Assembly: GCF_019399895.1 (NCBI RefSeq)
Contig: NW_027228811.1
Coordinates: forward strand, 41,519 to 105,518
Origin: Cardiocondyla obscurior
Taxonomy: Eukaryota > Arthropoda > Insecta > Hymenoptera > Formicidae
Direction: 5' to 3'
DNA: 64,000 nucleotides
The notes beneath the pieces are model-generated. The model worked only from the letters and a program-made list of their open reading frames with translations, was not told the DNA's origin and made no database searches. Positions 29,298-40,600 of this stretch are shown one piece after another (positions within the stretch are counted from its first letter, which is position 1; the number at the start of each line of letters is the position of its first letter). The translations under genes and the position numbers were made by a program.

Positions 29298-30159
29298 TGT
29301 GGCAAACCCGCAATTTCGCCACTAAAACGAAGGGGCGAATACCAGCTCTGAGCGACAAACCGCTCTAGTACAGCGAGCGTCCACCGGCTGGCTGACGGCG
29401 CGCCGCCGAATTGAGAGTGGGAAATCCCCCACTCTCATTTTGGCGGCTATATAAGCCGAACCCGCAGCCAAGCGGGTGTGATTCCTGATCCGTTCTCCAG
29501 TGAATTCGGAAGTTTCCGATTCTAACCCGTTCAACTCGGATGATCCCGGTTGAACATTCTGTATTCCTGTTTTTCCGTTGTCCCGGATATCTCCGGACAA
29601 TCCAGCTACGTGACTCGGGTGTTCCCGGTCATACTTTCGGGCGTTGCCGAAAAACCAGTTCCCGTTCAACTCGGGTGTTCCCGGTTAAGCAATTACTATT
29701 ACCTCATCACCAGAATTCGCGTTTTTGGTCCACAAATTAATCTCGGGTATCCCCGGACTCGGGTTACTAAAACTCGGAAATTCCCGGTCTTGGATTGCGT
29801 TCTCGCAAAGTTTTATTAGTCTGCTGTACGACGCGCGCCGTGTCCGCGAGATTTGTACCGAACGACTGCGATTCTTTGTAAATTATAGATATAAGTTTGA
29901 CTCCGCGTTCGCGCTTTAAAAATCTTTTGTTATCGTTTTGTTTATTAATATCTTTCTTTGTGTTTTCGTTCCACATTGCGTTTCCACATCCAACATCAGC
30001 GGTTACACTCTATATATAAACACATCTTCTAGACAAAACTTTGAGAATATATTGTATTTATTTAAACCCAATTAGACGTCTCCGTGCTTCTTTCTAACCC
30101 TGATCCCCGGCGAGCAATCATTCGGGCCTGTCCCGCGAGTAGAAAGTCGCATTGTTACA
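29298..30159 (+). mobile_element. Gypsy-type solo LTR, 862 bp; TSD ATAA
   Basis: Starts TGTGGCAAACCC, ends ATTGTTACA; ATAA at 29294-29297 and 30160-30163. A TATA box TATATAAG is at 29448-29455, followed by an ACCCGC...GCGGGT hairpin. 29520-29790 repeats CTCGGGTGTTCCCGG-like words. The 4-bp duplication is typical of Gypsy elements. No internal region accompanies it. Confidence 0.8.
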
Positions 30160-30599
30160 ATAATTTAGAATTAACATTAATAATAATTATTATTAAGCTT
30201 TGCTGTCTTTTTTGCTGCTGTAGTTTTGTGTTGTTGGTCACATTTTTTCTTAGTTTAGTGATTTCTTTCGGTTAGCTATATTTTTTGGCCACTTTCTTTT
30301 CACGAATAACGTTTTATTTTATTTTGTATACGCTGATATTATTGTAGACACTTCTGCTTAGGATATATCACATAGATTAGTTGTTTTGGATACAAATGCT
30401 CCCTCTAATCGAATATCAACAATTTGCCCTGTTTGCAGTTAAACAGATCGCTCATCTCATAGTCCGCTTGTTATAACCGTTGCAAAACATAACGAATAAT
30501 ACACAGACAGTAACTTTAAGGAACTGACGAAAAAATTGAACATTATAAATATATCGTGTCGTTTACATCTCGGCAGTTTTATCAACATGAAAATATGTG
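30160..30599. other. AT-rich spacer
   Basis: No coding or repeat signal recognised between the solo LTR and the MITE. Confidence 0.4.
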
Positions 30600-30601
30600 T
30601 A

Positions 30602-30984
30602 CAGGGTGTTTTTGATCAGTGGACTTTACCGTAAATGGTAGATAGAACTAATTAAAACAAGATGAAAAATCCTTTACTATTTTGAAAAATTCTCAATAGT
30701 TTTTGGAAAAAAAATTAAAATATATAAAATATATAGACGTAAAAGCGACAAGGAAGCTGCGCGTGAGTGAGCGCGACAGGCGAATGATTAGAAATTGCGC
30801 TGTCGTCTGTCGCGCTCACTCACCCGCAGCTTCCTTGTCTCTCTTACGCCTGTATATTTTATATATTTAAATTTTTTTCTCGAAAACTATTAAGGATTTT
30901 TCAAAATGGTAAAGGACTTTTCGTCTTGTTTTGATTAGTTCTATCTACCATTTACGGTAAAGTCCACTGATCAGAAACACCCTG
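30602..30984. mobile_element. Palindromic mariner-like MITE, copy 1; TSD TA
   Basis: 383 bp with terminal inverted repeats CAGGGTGTTT(T/C)TGATCAG, flanked by TA at 30600-30601 and 30985-30986. Nearly the whole element is an inverted repeat (the arms include GTGAGCGCGACAG and its complement) with a short unpaired centre. TA duplication and CAGGGTG ends fit Tc1/mariner non-autonomous elements. It lies about 65 bp beyond the lipase stop codon, so probably in or next to that 3' UTR. Confidence 0.85.
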
Positions 30985-31049
30985 TATAATATATAACATA
31001 ACATTCACATTATTTTGTATACCTTCTGTAAGCTATATCGACTGACACA

Positions 31050-31205
31050 TTACTTATCAAGTTTTTTGAGTAACTCTATTACGCGATTGTATAATAAAGT
31101 TTTAGCATCGATAGACCAAAGAAAATCCATATGATTAAATAATTTGTATGGAACTTCCTCCAGTAGAATAACGTTTGGCAGATGTTTGTATGTCTCGAGA
31201 ACATT
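31050..31205 (-). CDS. Acid (gastric/Lip3-like) lipase, last coding exon
   Basis: An acceptor TTTTTTCAG opens at 31206; 51 codons and a TAA (31050-31052) follow. The sequence NVLETYKHLPNVILLEEVPY, KLFNHMDFLWSID, LLYNRVIELLKK is the conserved C-terminus of animal acid lipases, and His in FNHMDFLW is the catalytic His. It continues in phase 0 from the exon at 63614-63756. The enzyme class hydrolyses triacylglycerol or cholesteryl esters and is normally secreted or lysosomal. The nucleophile Ser exon (GHSQG) must lie beyond the right edge. Confidence 0.85.
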   Translation of the reverse strand, partial: NVLETYKHLPNVILLEEVPYKLFNHMDFLWSIDAKTLLYNRVIELLKKLDK

Positions 31206-31365
31206 CTGAAAAAATAGAATACGAGAAATAATAAAATTAATAACAAATCGTAAAAAATAAGAATTTATTTTGTTTAACTCAATTATTTTAATTTAATTTT
31301 AATTAATGTAGCTAATCTTTTTTTTATTTTTTATTTAATAAAAAAAAAGACGTAACATCCATTAC

Positions 31366-31752
31366 CAAACGTAATGTGGTTTCAACAAGACGGTGCACTT
31401 TACCAAACATAATGTAATTTTAACAAGACGGTGCACCGCCACATTACGCTTGTCCTTCTCGCAATGCTCTAAATATTTTATATCCAAACAGATAAATAGG
31501 AAAAGGAAGTTTGACTCCTTGGGCACCACGTTCTCCTGACATTACTTCCTTAGATTTTTTTTCTATGAGGTTTTATCAAAGAAAAAGTTTATTCAATAAA
31601 ACTTACGACACTTGACCAAATAAAAGAAAAAATCCGACAAGCTTGTGCTGATGAAACACCACAGATTCTTGCAGAAGTGCGACAGTCTTTTCATAAGCGA
31701 ATTAACAAATGTATGTAAATCAATGGCAATAATTTTGAACACTTACTACAAT
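31366..31752 (+). pseudogene. Tc1/mariner (IS630-type) transposase, C-terminal relic
   Basis: Pieces in shifting frames read WFQQDGAP, PHYACPSRNALNILYPNR, stop, PWAPRSPD, SLDFF, and after a frameshift YSIKLTTLDQIKEKIRQAC and RINKCM, stop, INGNNFEHLL. This is the usual end of IS630-like DDE transposases. A local duplication repeats CAACAAGACGGTGCAC (31375 and 31418). It is inactive. Confidence 0.75.
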
Positions 31753-31860
31753 AGATTTTTCATAACTCATTTTTTATTAAACTTATTTCATTATTTACAT
31801 TAATTCCTCAGAATTTTTTATCTTGTTCATACTCAAGATCGCATGAAGATCATTTTATTA

Positions 31861-32271
31861 TGTAACCCGACAGCGCACGCTGGTCATTGAACACCGCGTG
31901 CGCCACATTTTTTATACAACTCAGCAGATTGCCAAACTGTTGGAATCTGCTGAGTCTAAGAAGCCGTCTTGTCAGCCTTTCGTCATCGCGCGCTATCAGC
32001 AGAAGGCAGTAGGGCACGCGGCCACTTCCTTCTGCTATTTCGCTGACAAGACCGAAAATAATAATATAAAATGCACGAGCTCCGAAGCTCGTGCAAGTCA
32101 GTCTGAGAGTACGAGGTAGCGACTCGTAACTCTATCGCCGATATACAAAGGAAGAATAAACGCATTAAACGATTGAAACATCTATACATTTATTAAAACA
32201 CCGCCAACCACTACACCGTAAAGTGTATATTCGGAGGACGGACGGACTCCGTGCACCGCTCCGGTGCAACA
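31861..32271 (+). mobile_element. Gypsy-type solo LTR, 411 bp; TSD ATTA
   Basis: Starts TGTAACCCGACAGCG, ends CCGGTGCAACA; ATTA at 31857-31860 and 32272-32275. A perfect 10-bp hairpin TGCACGAGCT-CCGA-AGCTCGTGCA is at about 32072-32095, followed by a GAATAAA signal. The same architecture occurs in the LTR at 32993-33413. Confidence 0.85.
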
Positions 32272-32533
32272 ATTATAAGTCGTTGAATTTATCTCGACCT
32301 CAGCTATTATGATATAATGATAGAAATATGCAGTCTTATTTAAAAAACATCGATGATCTAGAAATCTCTAAAAATATGACTTTAAAAAAATGATATCAAC
32401 CATTATACAGGGTGTTTCTGATCAGTGGACTTTACCGTAATTGGTAGATAGAACTAATCAAAACAAAACGAAAATTCCTTTACCATTTTGAAAAATTCTT
32501 AATAGTTTTCGAGAAAAAAATTAAAATATATAA

Positions 32534-32903
32534 TGGATTCTTTCAAATCTGGTTTGGTAAAGTTAGGAATAATGACAAAATTGAGTTTCTCCTGTAAAAA
32601 GAGATTTTCTATTTTATTATCTATGCTCCTATTTTACAACTATTTACAAGGGCTACCTGTAAAAAGAGAAACGACATTAAATGTCAGTTATTCACTATGT
32701 CCTTTCCCTCCTTACACTCCTTACATTCACCATCAATTATTTTTTAATCACTTTCAATTTGGATCATTCCACGTGTCCGCTTTTATCATGACTCCTCATC
32801 TTCTAATCTTTCTTTTTTTCTTGTATAAGTAGAATTCTGTTTTACCAATGTACTGTGCATACGCGGAATGATCCAAAAGGAAGTACTATGTACTTTCTTT
32901 ACA
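32534..32903. mobile_element. 370-bp insertion of unknown type in MITE copy 2
   Basis: Compared with copy 1 the DNA between TGGATTCTTT and CTTTCTTTAC is extra; an A/T-rich word of about 10 bp (AAATATATAA) stands on both sides. Inside, TTGGATCATTCC and GGAATGATCCAA form an inverted repeat. The 99-codon open frame across it has no motif and is probably noncoding. Confidence 0.55.
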
Positions 32904-32992
32904 AATATATAAAATATATAGACGTAAGAGCGACAAGAAAGCTGCGCGTGAGTGAGCGCGACAAGCGAATGACTAAAAATGACGCTGTCGTC

Positions 32993-33413
32993 TGTTGTAA
33001 CCTGAGCAGCATTCTGAAAAATGCGCTCTGGTTGCAAACCATTTCGGAAATTGCCCTGCACTTTCACAATCGGGCAAAGACCTCGGGATTATTGTCCGAT
33101 GTCAAAATAGGGCGATGAACCTATATGAAATGATTAAAATAAGCCCGTGCGGTTGACGAACTTCTCCGGTCAACCACTGCGGCCGAAACTCGCTGAGGTT
33201 GCAACTCGGTAAAGTATATGAGCGACGGCTCGGAAGCCGTCGCGAGCATTCTTATCCGACGTAACGCGACGCGTATCAGTTGTAATAACAGAAAAATAAA
33301 GAAGTGCAACACATTTGCGAAGAAAGATTTTATTCATTCACACCTGGCTCCTCCCTGGTGTGGCACACGTTCCGGGGAACGGACCCATAATTACACCGTA
33401 CCACGATGTAACA
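32993..33413 (+). mobile_element. Gypsy-type solo LTR, 421 bp; TSD CGTC
   Basis: Starts TGTTGTAACCTG, ends CACGATGTAACA; CGTC at 32989-32992 and 33414-33417; copy 1 of the MITE confirms the empty site. A 9-bp hairpin GCGACGGCT-CGGA-AGCCGTCGC lies at about 33222-33243, then AAAATAAAG. It resembles the LTR at 31861-32271 in layout but little in sequence. Confidence 0.8.
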
Positions 33414-33596
33414 CGTCTGTCGCGCTCACTCAAGCGCAGCTTCCTTGTCGCTTTTACGTCTATATATTTTATATATTTAAATTTTTTCTCGAAAACTATT
33501 GAGAACTTTTTCAAAATGGTAAAGTACTTTTTGTCTTGTTTCAATTAGTTATATCTATCATTTACGGTAAAGTCTACTAATCAGAAACACCTTGTA

Positions 33597-34040
33597 TGTA
33601 TCCTTCCAAACCAAACAATTTATTCTTATGATATTTTCGCGTATCATTAACGGTAACGGAGATAATGTCTTATAACAGAGTTACTGGGAAACCCTGTGTG
33701 CATGGCTTCGACATTTGTCACTTTTAAAGTCAGACCTCAATATTTTTTTGGGAAATGGTACATTTCGGAGAGTCTTCAAAATAACAAAATTTGCGGTTGG
33801 TAACTTTCGAGGACATGAAATGTGTTGGATTGACATGTCGCCAAAATAGACCAAAGACATGCCTATTAATTTGTCTATAATACATTTTGAGGAATAAAAT
33901 TTAATAAATTAATTTTTTGAACGTAATCACAATAAATGACTGTGAATTATATTTTTTCACTCTTAAATTATTACGGAACGAAGAAATTAAAAGAGCGTTG
34001 CCAGCTTTTCATAATCATTTTACAGTTAATACTATAACGT
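33597..34040. other. Spacer without recognised features
   Basis: Unique-looking DNA of moderate AT content; no coding or repeat signal. Confidence 0.35.
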
Positions 34041-35877
34041 ATGATAATCGCGATACAGGTTACCGACAAGCGGGTAACGAATTACCGATTAGGGCGCAGT
34101 AGGGCGAGCGCGTTACCGACGATTTCTCGCGTCGGCGCAGAAGTGAATCGTGAACGTTGTTCGGGAAAAAGCATGCAGATGTGCTCTCTCGAGTTTGTGC
34201 TGTTGAGCAAGACGTTTCGGTATTGTTAAGAACTGTGAGTGCGGAAGGATTACGACGAGCGACGGGACGAGCAACGGAATGAGCTACGACGAGCGACGGG
34301 ACGAGCAACGGGACAAGCTACGACGAGCGACGTATCGTGACATACCGGTAGGTCGGCGAGAACTCCTGGGTTCTCGTGCAATTGAGGCCCCCAGGTTAAT
34401 AGTAATTTGTTCAACAGTTCGAGTACGGGACCAGGATTTTTTGGCGTACCGTGTTCCTGGCTTTCACCCCAGGAAACAGCCGGCGTGTCAGCCTCGCGTC
34501 GGATTCGGCCGGCGTGCCGTGTTCCCGGCCCCTCACTAGAGTCTACGTGTTCCAGAGGAACAAATTTTTGCTATCGTACGAGGTTCGAGTCCTAGGATTC
34601 CAGCACGACGGCGGAGTTCATTATTCTGTATTTCTTTCAACGTAGGAAAGCTTCGCCGCCGTTGGACTCGAGGATATCACGTGAGCGTCACGTGATCAAA
34701 GATTTGGCGTCAGCCCGTTGCCGTGTACTGGAATGCAAGTGTGAGCGCGCGAATTACGTGATCGAAAAAAGCGTCGGCTCGTTGCCGTGTATGAGTATTG
34801 GCGTTGCGAAAAACAGTGCGAGCTTTTGTGGTATGATTAGCATGTGTCGTTGTATTACCGTTAACACTTGTAGAAGTTTTGTTATGTCGTTTCGCTTATG
34901 TCGTATAAAATATGTATGCCGTGTCGTTTTGAGACCCAAGGAGCAGGAACGTGCGAATCACGTGTATGTAAGAAGCGCCGGCCGTTGCCGGGAATGTTAA
35001 AGTATTTGCGTGCGTATCAGGCAAATGTATATAGCGCTAGCCTGTTACTATTATTTAGGAGTGTGAGTGTGTATCACGCGGGATCGTGCTTAGCGTCGGC
35101 TTGCGCTGTTCGCGTTACTGCGTGCAAACCTAGAGAGCAGAATTTTCCGTACAAATGTTGTTGCGTACATACACATAAATGTATTAATGTCGTGCACGAC
35201 TACGCGAAAAGTAAGAAAAACGCCGCTGATAACAAAAAAAGCTCACTCGGGTAGTCGGTATCTATTAGCAACAAATAAACAACAGTAAGTCTTGAGCAAG
35301 CTTGTGAAAAGGACGGTTCAAATACGAATAAATATAAACGCGAGCGTTTTTTCCTAAACGATAAATATATATTTAAGAGCTTCCTAAGACGTTGTCGTTG
35401 GGAATACCCGCGATCTAGGAAATCGTCATATTGACGAATATAAAAGTCGCCGCGACTCAGGAACTCAGATTTCCTAGGCGTTGGTGCAAGCTAAGCGTCG
35501 AAAGGTACAAAACGTGAGTGATTAAAATACGTAAGCATTCGTGCATTCAATTCTTTTGATATTAATAAAAAAATAACCGACGTGAATAGTAAAACATTTT
35601 CATCGAATTTAAACCTTGGTGCCTCCTGTGAGGTACGAGTGAACAATACCTCTACCTCTGGTCAAGATTTGACGATTATCAAGCAGTTTGACGAACATTT
35701 GATATCCTGAAAAATTCGTGATTTGGTCCACGAAGACTACCGTGACGGAGGGACTACTGTGACAAATTCACTAAGTCCGCTGGGCCGAAGGACACATCGT
35801 TATTGGCGTTCACCGAATAGTATTTATATTAGCATATAAAAAATACAATTATCCCTAATATTTTATTGTTTATAAAT
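34041..35877 (+). mobile_element. BEL/Pao element, 5' LTR and leader (left boundary unresolved)
   Basis: The region precedes the BEL gag start at 35878. A TATA box TATAAAAG at 35439-35446 is followed by an ACTCAGG initiator-like word about 15 bases on. TTGGTGCCTCCTGTGAGG at about 35614 resembles the sequence that follows the LTR in such elements. 34251-34332 contains a 34-bp tandem repeat (TACGACGAGCGACGGGACGA). I could not fix the LTR start. Confidence 0.5.
34251..34332 (+). repeat. 34-bp tandem repeat, about 2.4 copies
   Basis: Units start TACGACGAGCGACGGGACGA and end GAGC or AAGC. They lie in the BEL 5' region. Confidence 0.8.
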
Positions 35878-35938
35878 ATGGCAGATAGGAAACAATTTAT
35901 TATACAAAAACGGAAATCCTTAAAATCACAGATTACAA
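35878..35938 (+). pseudogene. BEL/Pao gag, first 20 codons, split by the Gypsy insertion
   Basis: ATG at 35878 opens MADRKQFIIQKRKSLKSQIT, which continues in phase at 50723 once the tandem Gypsy and one ACAA copy are removed. The continuity of frame across 14.8 kb of insertion is the evidence. Confidence 0.8.
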
Positions 35939-37610
35939 TGTGCTAAATTAGTTTTTTTCTTCTATTTAATTTTTGGGGAAAACAAAATCAACGTTTCAAA
36001 ATTTTTAAATTGCCTTTATCAAAGTCGGGGATGAACCCGCGACTCTGCCAGGAACGCAAATAACAAGCTTAGCACCGGCTATAATTTAGCACAAATCAAG
36101 ATACGCAATGCTACAGAAAGATACACACGGAACGCAAGAAAATACGCAGCGCAACGGAAAGGTATGCGCACGGAACGCAAGAGAATACGCAGCGCAACGG
36201 AAAGGTATGCGCACGGAACGCAAGAGAATACGCAGCGCAACGGAAAGGTATGCGCACGGAACGCAAGAGAATACGCAGCGCAACGGAAAGGTATGCGCAC
36301 GGAACGCAAGAGAATACGCAGCGCAACGGAAAGGTATGCGCACGGAACGCAAGAAAATACGCGACGCAACGGAAAAGATAAACGCACGGAACGCAAGAAA
36401 ATACGCGACGCAACGGAAAAGATTAACGCACGGAACGCTAGAAGATACGCGACGCAACGGAAAAGATAAACGCACGGAACGCAAGAAAATACGCGACGCA
36501 ACGGAAAAGATAAACGCACGGAACGCAAGAAAATACGCGACGCAACGGAAAAGATTAACGCACGGAACGCTAGAAGATACGCGACGCAACGGTAAAGATA
36601 AACGCACGGAACGCTAGAAGAAACCGGGGTTGTCGGCACGCGGCGATACATTCCCCGCCCCCGGGTACCCCTCCGAGAACAGGTCGGATTCCGAAATTTT
36701 CCCAGCACGCGCGCAAGGCGTGTCACGACAGCCCCGAATTCTTTTCCGAAACCACCCCCCTTTACCCCGGGGCCTCACGCAGCACGCACGCAAATACTCG
36801 CCGCACGCCGTCTTCACGTGCTGATCACGATTCGACGTCCCACGTCGCGATGAACACGGCACTCCGCCGATTACAGCTTTCCCTCGGTGGTTGGGTGTAC
36901 TCAAAAAGAGCCGGTATAGTCCCGCGGCGCGGCGGTATCCGTCGTCGCCGTCCTCAACTCTCCTCTGCTGCGGTGCTTGCGCTGGCACCCCGTGCCGGTC
37001 ACGTGATCGGTAGCTCCTCGCCGATTTTCTCCCAAAAGAGCAGTGGCTCAAGATTGCCAGCCCCTGGCCGGAACCTGTTTGTTAAAAACAAAATTACTTT
37101 TCCGGTACCGGGCGACTCCTGGCCCTTCGTCACGAAACGGCACTCACGGTACGGCACGTGATACCCGCGTGCTCAGCAGCTCGCCGGTCGCTCTCCCTTG
37201 TCGTTAGTCCCGCCGGGCGGAAAATTCATGATCGACGTCGGCGAAAGCACTCAAGCCCTCCATGGGCGGAAAATTCATGATCGAAGTCGGCGAAAGCACT
37301 CAAGCCCTCCATGGGCGGAAAATCCATGATCGAAGGCGGCGAGAGCACTCAAGCCCTCCATGGGCGGAAAATTTATGGACGAAGTCGGCGAAAGCCTCCT
37401 CACTGTCTCGTCGTCGGTCCCGTCGCAGAGTTTTGCACCTCGGTCCTTGTACGACTGCCCCGAGACTCGCGAACGGGCCCGTTGCCAGGCCAACCGCGCC
37501 GACGCAATACTCCTTACGGTACCGGTACCGTCAATTTTCGCGAGTCGGTAAACCGCTAGGTCGGTAAGCCGACACCGAAACCGCGAGATAACGTAGTTTT
37601 TCCCGTTACA
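35939..37610 (-). repeat. Gypsy LTR 1 (terminal 3' LTR), 1672 bp, expanded internal repeat
   Basis: Plus-strand ends TGTGCTAAATTAG...CCCGTTACA. It is 88 bp longer than the other two LTRs: two extra 43-bp units in the array at about 36150-36350 and two single bases. It also contains a four-unit 49-bp array (37215-37400, GGGCGGAAAATTCATGATCG). Confidence 0.95.
36110..36620. repeat. Variable 43/44-bp tandem repeat inside LTR 1
   Basis: Units start GGAACGCAAGA and contain ACGCAACGGAAA. A block of 43-bp units (five full) is followed by 44-bp variants. LTR 2 and LTR 3 have three of the first type. Long open frames on both strands over the array are artefacts of the repeat. Confidence 0.9.
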
Positions 37611-40600
37611 CAATACCCCCCTCCAGCGGTTGAGGTGGATGGTATAATTTTAGTTGTGACGGATGCCATTTGCTGGTTCGTTCTCCACGGCTTTCTTCCA
37701 GCTGGCAGGTGCCCCCTGGGCTAACGGAGGTAACCTTGAACGGTCCCACAAACTTGTGGAATAATTTGGAGGCCACCTTATCCCCCGAAGACGACAAATG
37801 ATGAGCTCGACGGAGCACTAAGTCTCCAATCTTGAACGTCGGTTCTCGACGGCGCAAGTTATAGCGTGATCCTTGCTCCGTGCTAGCCTTCAACAAATGT
37901 TGCTCCACTAGGTGTTGCAACTCAGAGAGCTTGGACATTCGAATAGCCCATTCGTCGGTGCCTGCCTCCTGCGGATCTTCACGTTCGGTACTTGACGTGA
38001 CTTCTCGACGATAAGAATTTACCGGTACCAGTTCTCGGCCAAAATTAAGAAAGGCGGGAGAGTGTTTCGTGGAGCCATGCGCTACGCTATTCAATGCGAA
38101 CTGCAATTCGCCGAGATACGCATCCCATTTCGCGTGGTCACTTTGGTCGAGATAGCTGATTATCAGCTGCCGAACATTCCTGTTCGCTCTTTCCGTGGGG
38201 TTCGCCTGCGAGTGATACAACGGCGTTGTCTCGTGCCGCATCCCACACGACTTAACTAATTGCTTCACAGCAGCGCTCACAAAGTTCGTCGCGTTATCAG
38301 TTAACAATACGGCAGGCGTGCCAAAACGGTTTAAAATAACGGTACGGAATTTAGACATAAGCACGGACGACGTGATACTTCGAACGGGTACTAGCTCCAC
38401 CCATTTTGTGAACAAATCTTCAATGACGAAAAGATACTTGTTGCCCTGGGAACTGCGTGGAAACGGTCCCATTACATCCGCCGATACCTTTTCCCATGGA
38501 GTAGAAAGGTACCGCGGGTACATCAAACCTTGCGGAGCTGTGTTGGGCGGCTTCACCCTTTGACAGACATCGCAGCCTCGCACGTAGCGCACCACATCAT
38601 TATATAAACCGGGCCAATAGTAGAGGCGACCGATTCTCCAGTGTGTCTTCGCCACTCCTAAGTGACCTGCCTGAAGATCGTCGTGGCCTTCTCTCAGAAT
38701 GCGAGAGCGTAACTCCCACGGTACAACGAGCTTCCACTCTTCGCCTGATTCCCTCAGCTCATCCTTGAGGAAGGAACAGCGTCGATAATAGAGTTGATCG
38801 TCCTCAATCTTCCAGTCGGGATGATCTTCCGGGCTGGTCCGTACACGATACGCTTTACGCCGATACCATTCATCCTCTACTCGCGTAGAATCACATTGAT
38901 CCAGCGCCTGTTCCGTCGGAGGAAGCCCCGGGGTAATCGCAGCGAGATCGATTTGACATGGTATACGCGACAGGGCGTCCGCTACGCAATTCAGTTTGCC
39001 CTTACGGTATTCAACGGTAAACGAGTACGGTTGCAAACGCAAGACCCAGCGGGCTAAGCGACCTGTCGGGTTTTTCAAACTTAAAAGCCACTTGAGACAA
39101 GAGTGGTCGGTATGGACTACGAATTCGGTACCTTCAACATACTCTCGATTCTTTTCAATGCCATATATTATAGCGAGACACTCTTTCTCCGTCACCGAAT
39201 AATTACGCTCCGCGCTTGACAAAGAACGTGAGCAATACGTGATTACTTTCTCCGCGCCATCCTGAAGTTGAACTAACGCTGCTCCGACACCGCAGTGACT
39301 CGCGTCACATTGCAAAACGAACGGGAGCTCGAAATTGGGACGAGCCAATACAGGGGCGGACGTCAGGGCCGCTTTTAACGTTTCGAAAGAGTTGACCTGT
39401 TCCTCTGACCACTTCCACTCCTGCTGTTTGCGCAACAGTCGAGTGAGCGGAGCTACTACGGTAGAAAACTCCGGAATAAACCGGCGATACCAACCCGCCA
39501 TACCTAGAAATCGGCGAAGCTCAGCCACGTTCGTGGGAGCTGGATACGAAAGAACTGCCTCGACCTTCCCGCGATCCACGCTAATTCCTTCTTGGCTAAC
39601 GCGATACCCAAGGTAACGCGCTTCCCGGCATCCGAATTCACATTTCTCCCAGTTCAGACGGAGCCCAGTCTCCTTTAGTCTACGAAATACCTCACGGAGA
39701 ATTCTACAATGACTTTCTAAGTCTCCGGTACAAACTAAAATATCGTCCAAAAATACCACTACTTGTGGGTACAAATCCAGAAAAACAGAGTCAGCAAGAC
39801 GCTGAAACGTAGCCGGACTGTTGGTCAAGCCAAACGGCATAACCCGAAAACGAAATAAACCTCTACCCGGTACTACAAATGAAGTAATGTCGCGACTTTC
39901 CTCATCCGCCAGAGGGACCTGAAGAAAAGCCTGTTTTAAATCTAACTTAGACAGATAGGCCGCCTGACGAAGGCTATCTAACAAAGTATTAATATTTGGC
40001 ATAGGATAAGAATCCTTTTTCGTAATCGCGTTTACGCGCCTAAAATCTATACAAAAACGATACGATTCCGCTTTGCGCACCATTACTACTGGAGAAGCCC
40101 ACGCCGCGTGGCTGGGTTCCACCAATTCCGTATTTAACATTTCGTCGAGTTGAGACTGCATCGCCTCTAGCACCTTAGCCGAATAATTATACGCCCTTTG
40201 CTTCAACGGGGTAGACGAACCGACGTCAATGCGATGCGTTATTCTCGACGTTATTCCCGGAGAATCACGAAGACTCTCGCGTCCTTCCGACACGACGCTC
40301 TCTAGCTTAGCTCTCTCGGAGGCCGATATTTCCTTTATACCGCTACAAATAGAGAACGAAGGAAAACCCTGCTCCAACGGAGGTGACTCAAAACGAAACC
40401 GACGAGTAGGATCGTCAGAATAATAATACATATTACAGAGAGGGTCCGTAACAATACCAGTGCGCCTGATAAAATCTAAACCCGCTACAACAGGAAACGA
40501 AAGAGAATCCAGATAGAAAAATTCGTGTTCGAATTTTCTATCATTTAATACAAAACGGAAACGATACGAGAACGATATTGGCACTGTACGGCCATCCGCC

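Larger units (their letters stand above)
32408..33594. mobile_element. Palindromic mariner-like MITE, copy 2, with two nested insertions
   Basis: TA flanks at 32406-32407 and 33595-33596. The end sequences match copy 1 (30602-30984), as do the inner arms. Insertions at 32534-32903 and 32993-33413 explain the greater length. Copy 1 gives the empty-site sequence for both insertions. Confidence 0.85.

Noticed and set aside
32533..32832. 99-codon ORF with hydrophobic C-terminus
   Set aside because: It lies inside an insertion in a MITE, shows no motif and is AT-rich.
36079..36726. Long ORFs on both strands in LTR 1 (and the equivalents in LTRs 2 and 3)
   Set aside because: They arise from the 43/44-bp tandem units within an LTR; no domain and no start context.
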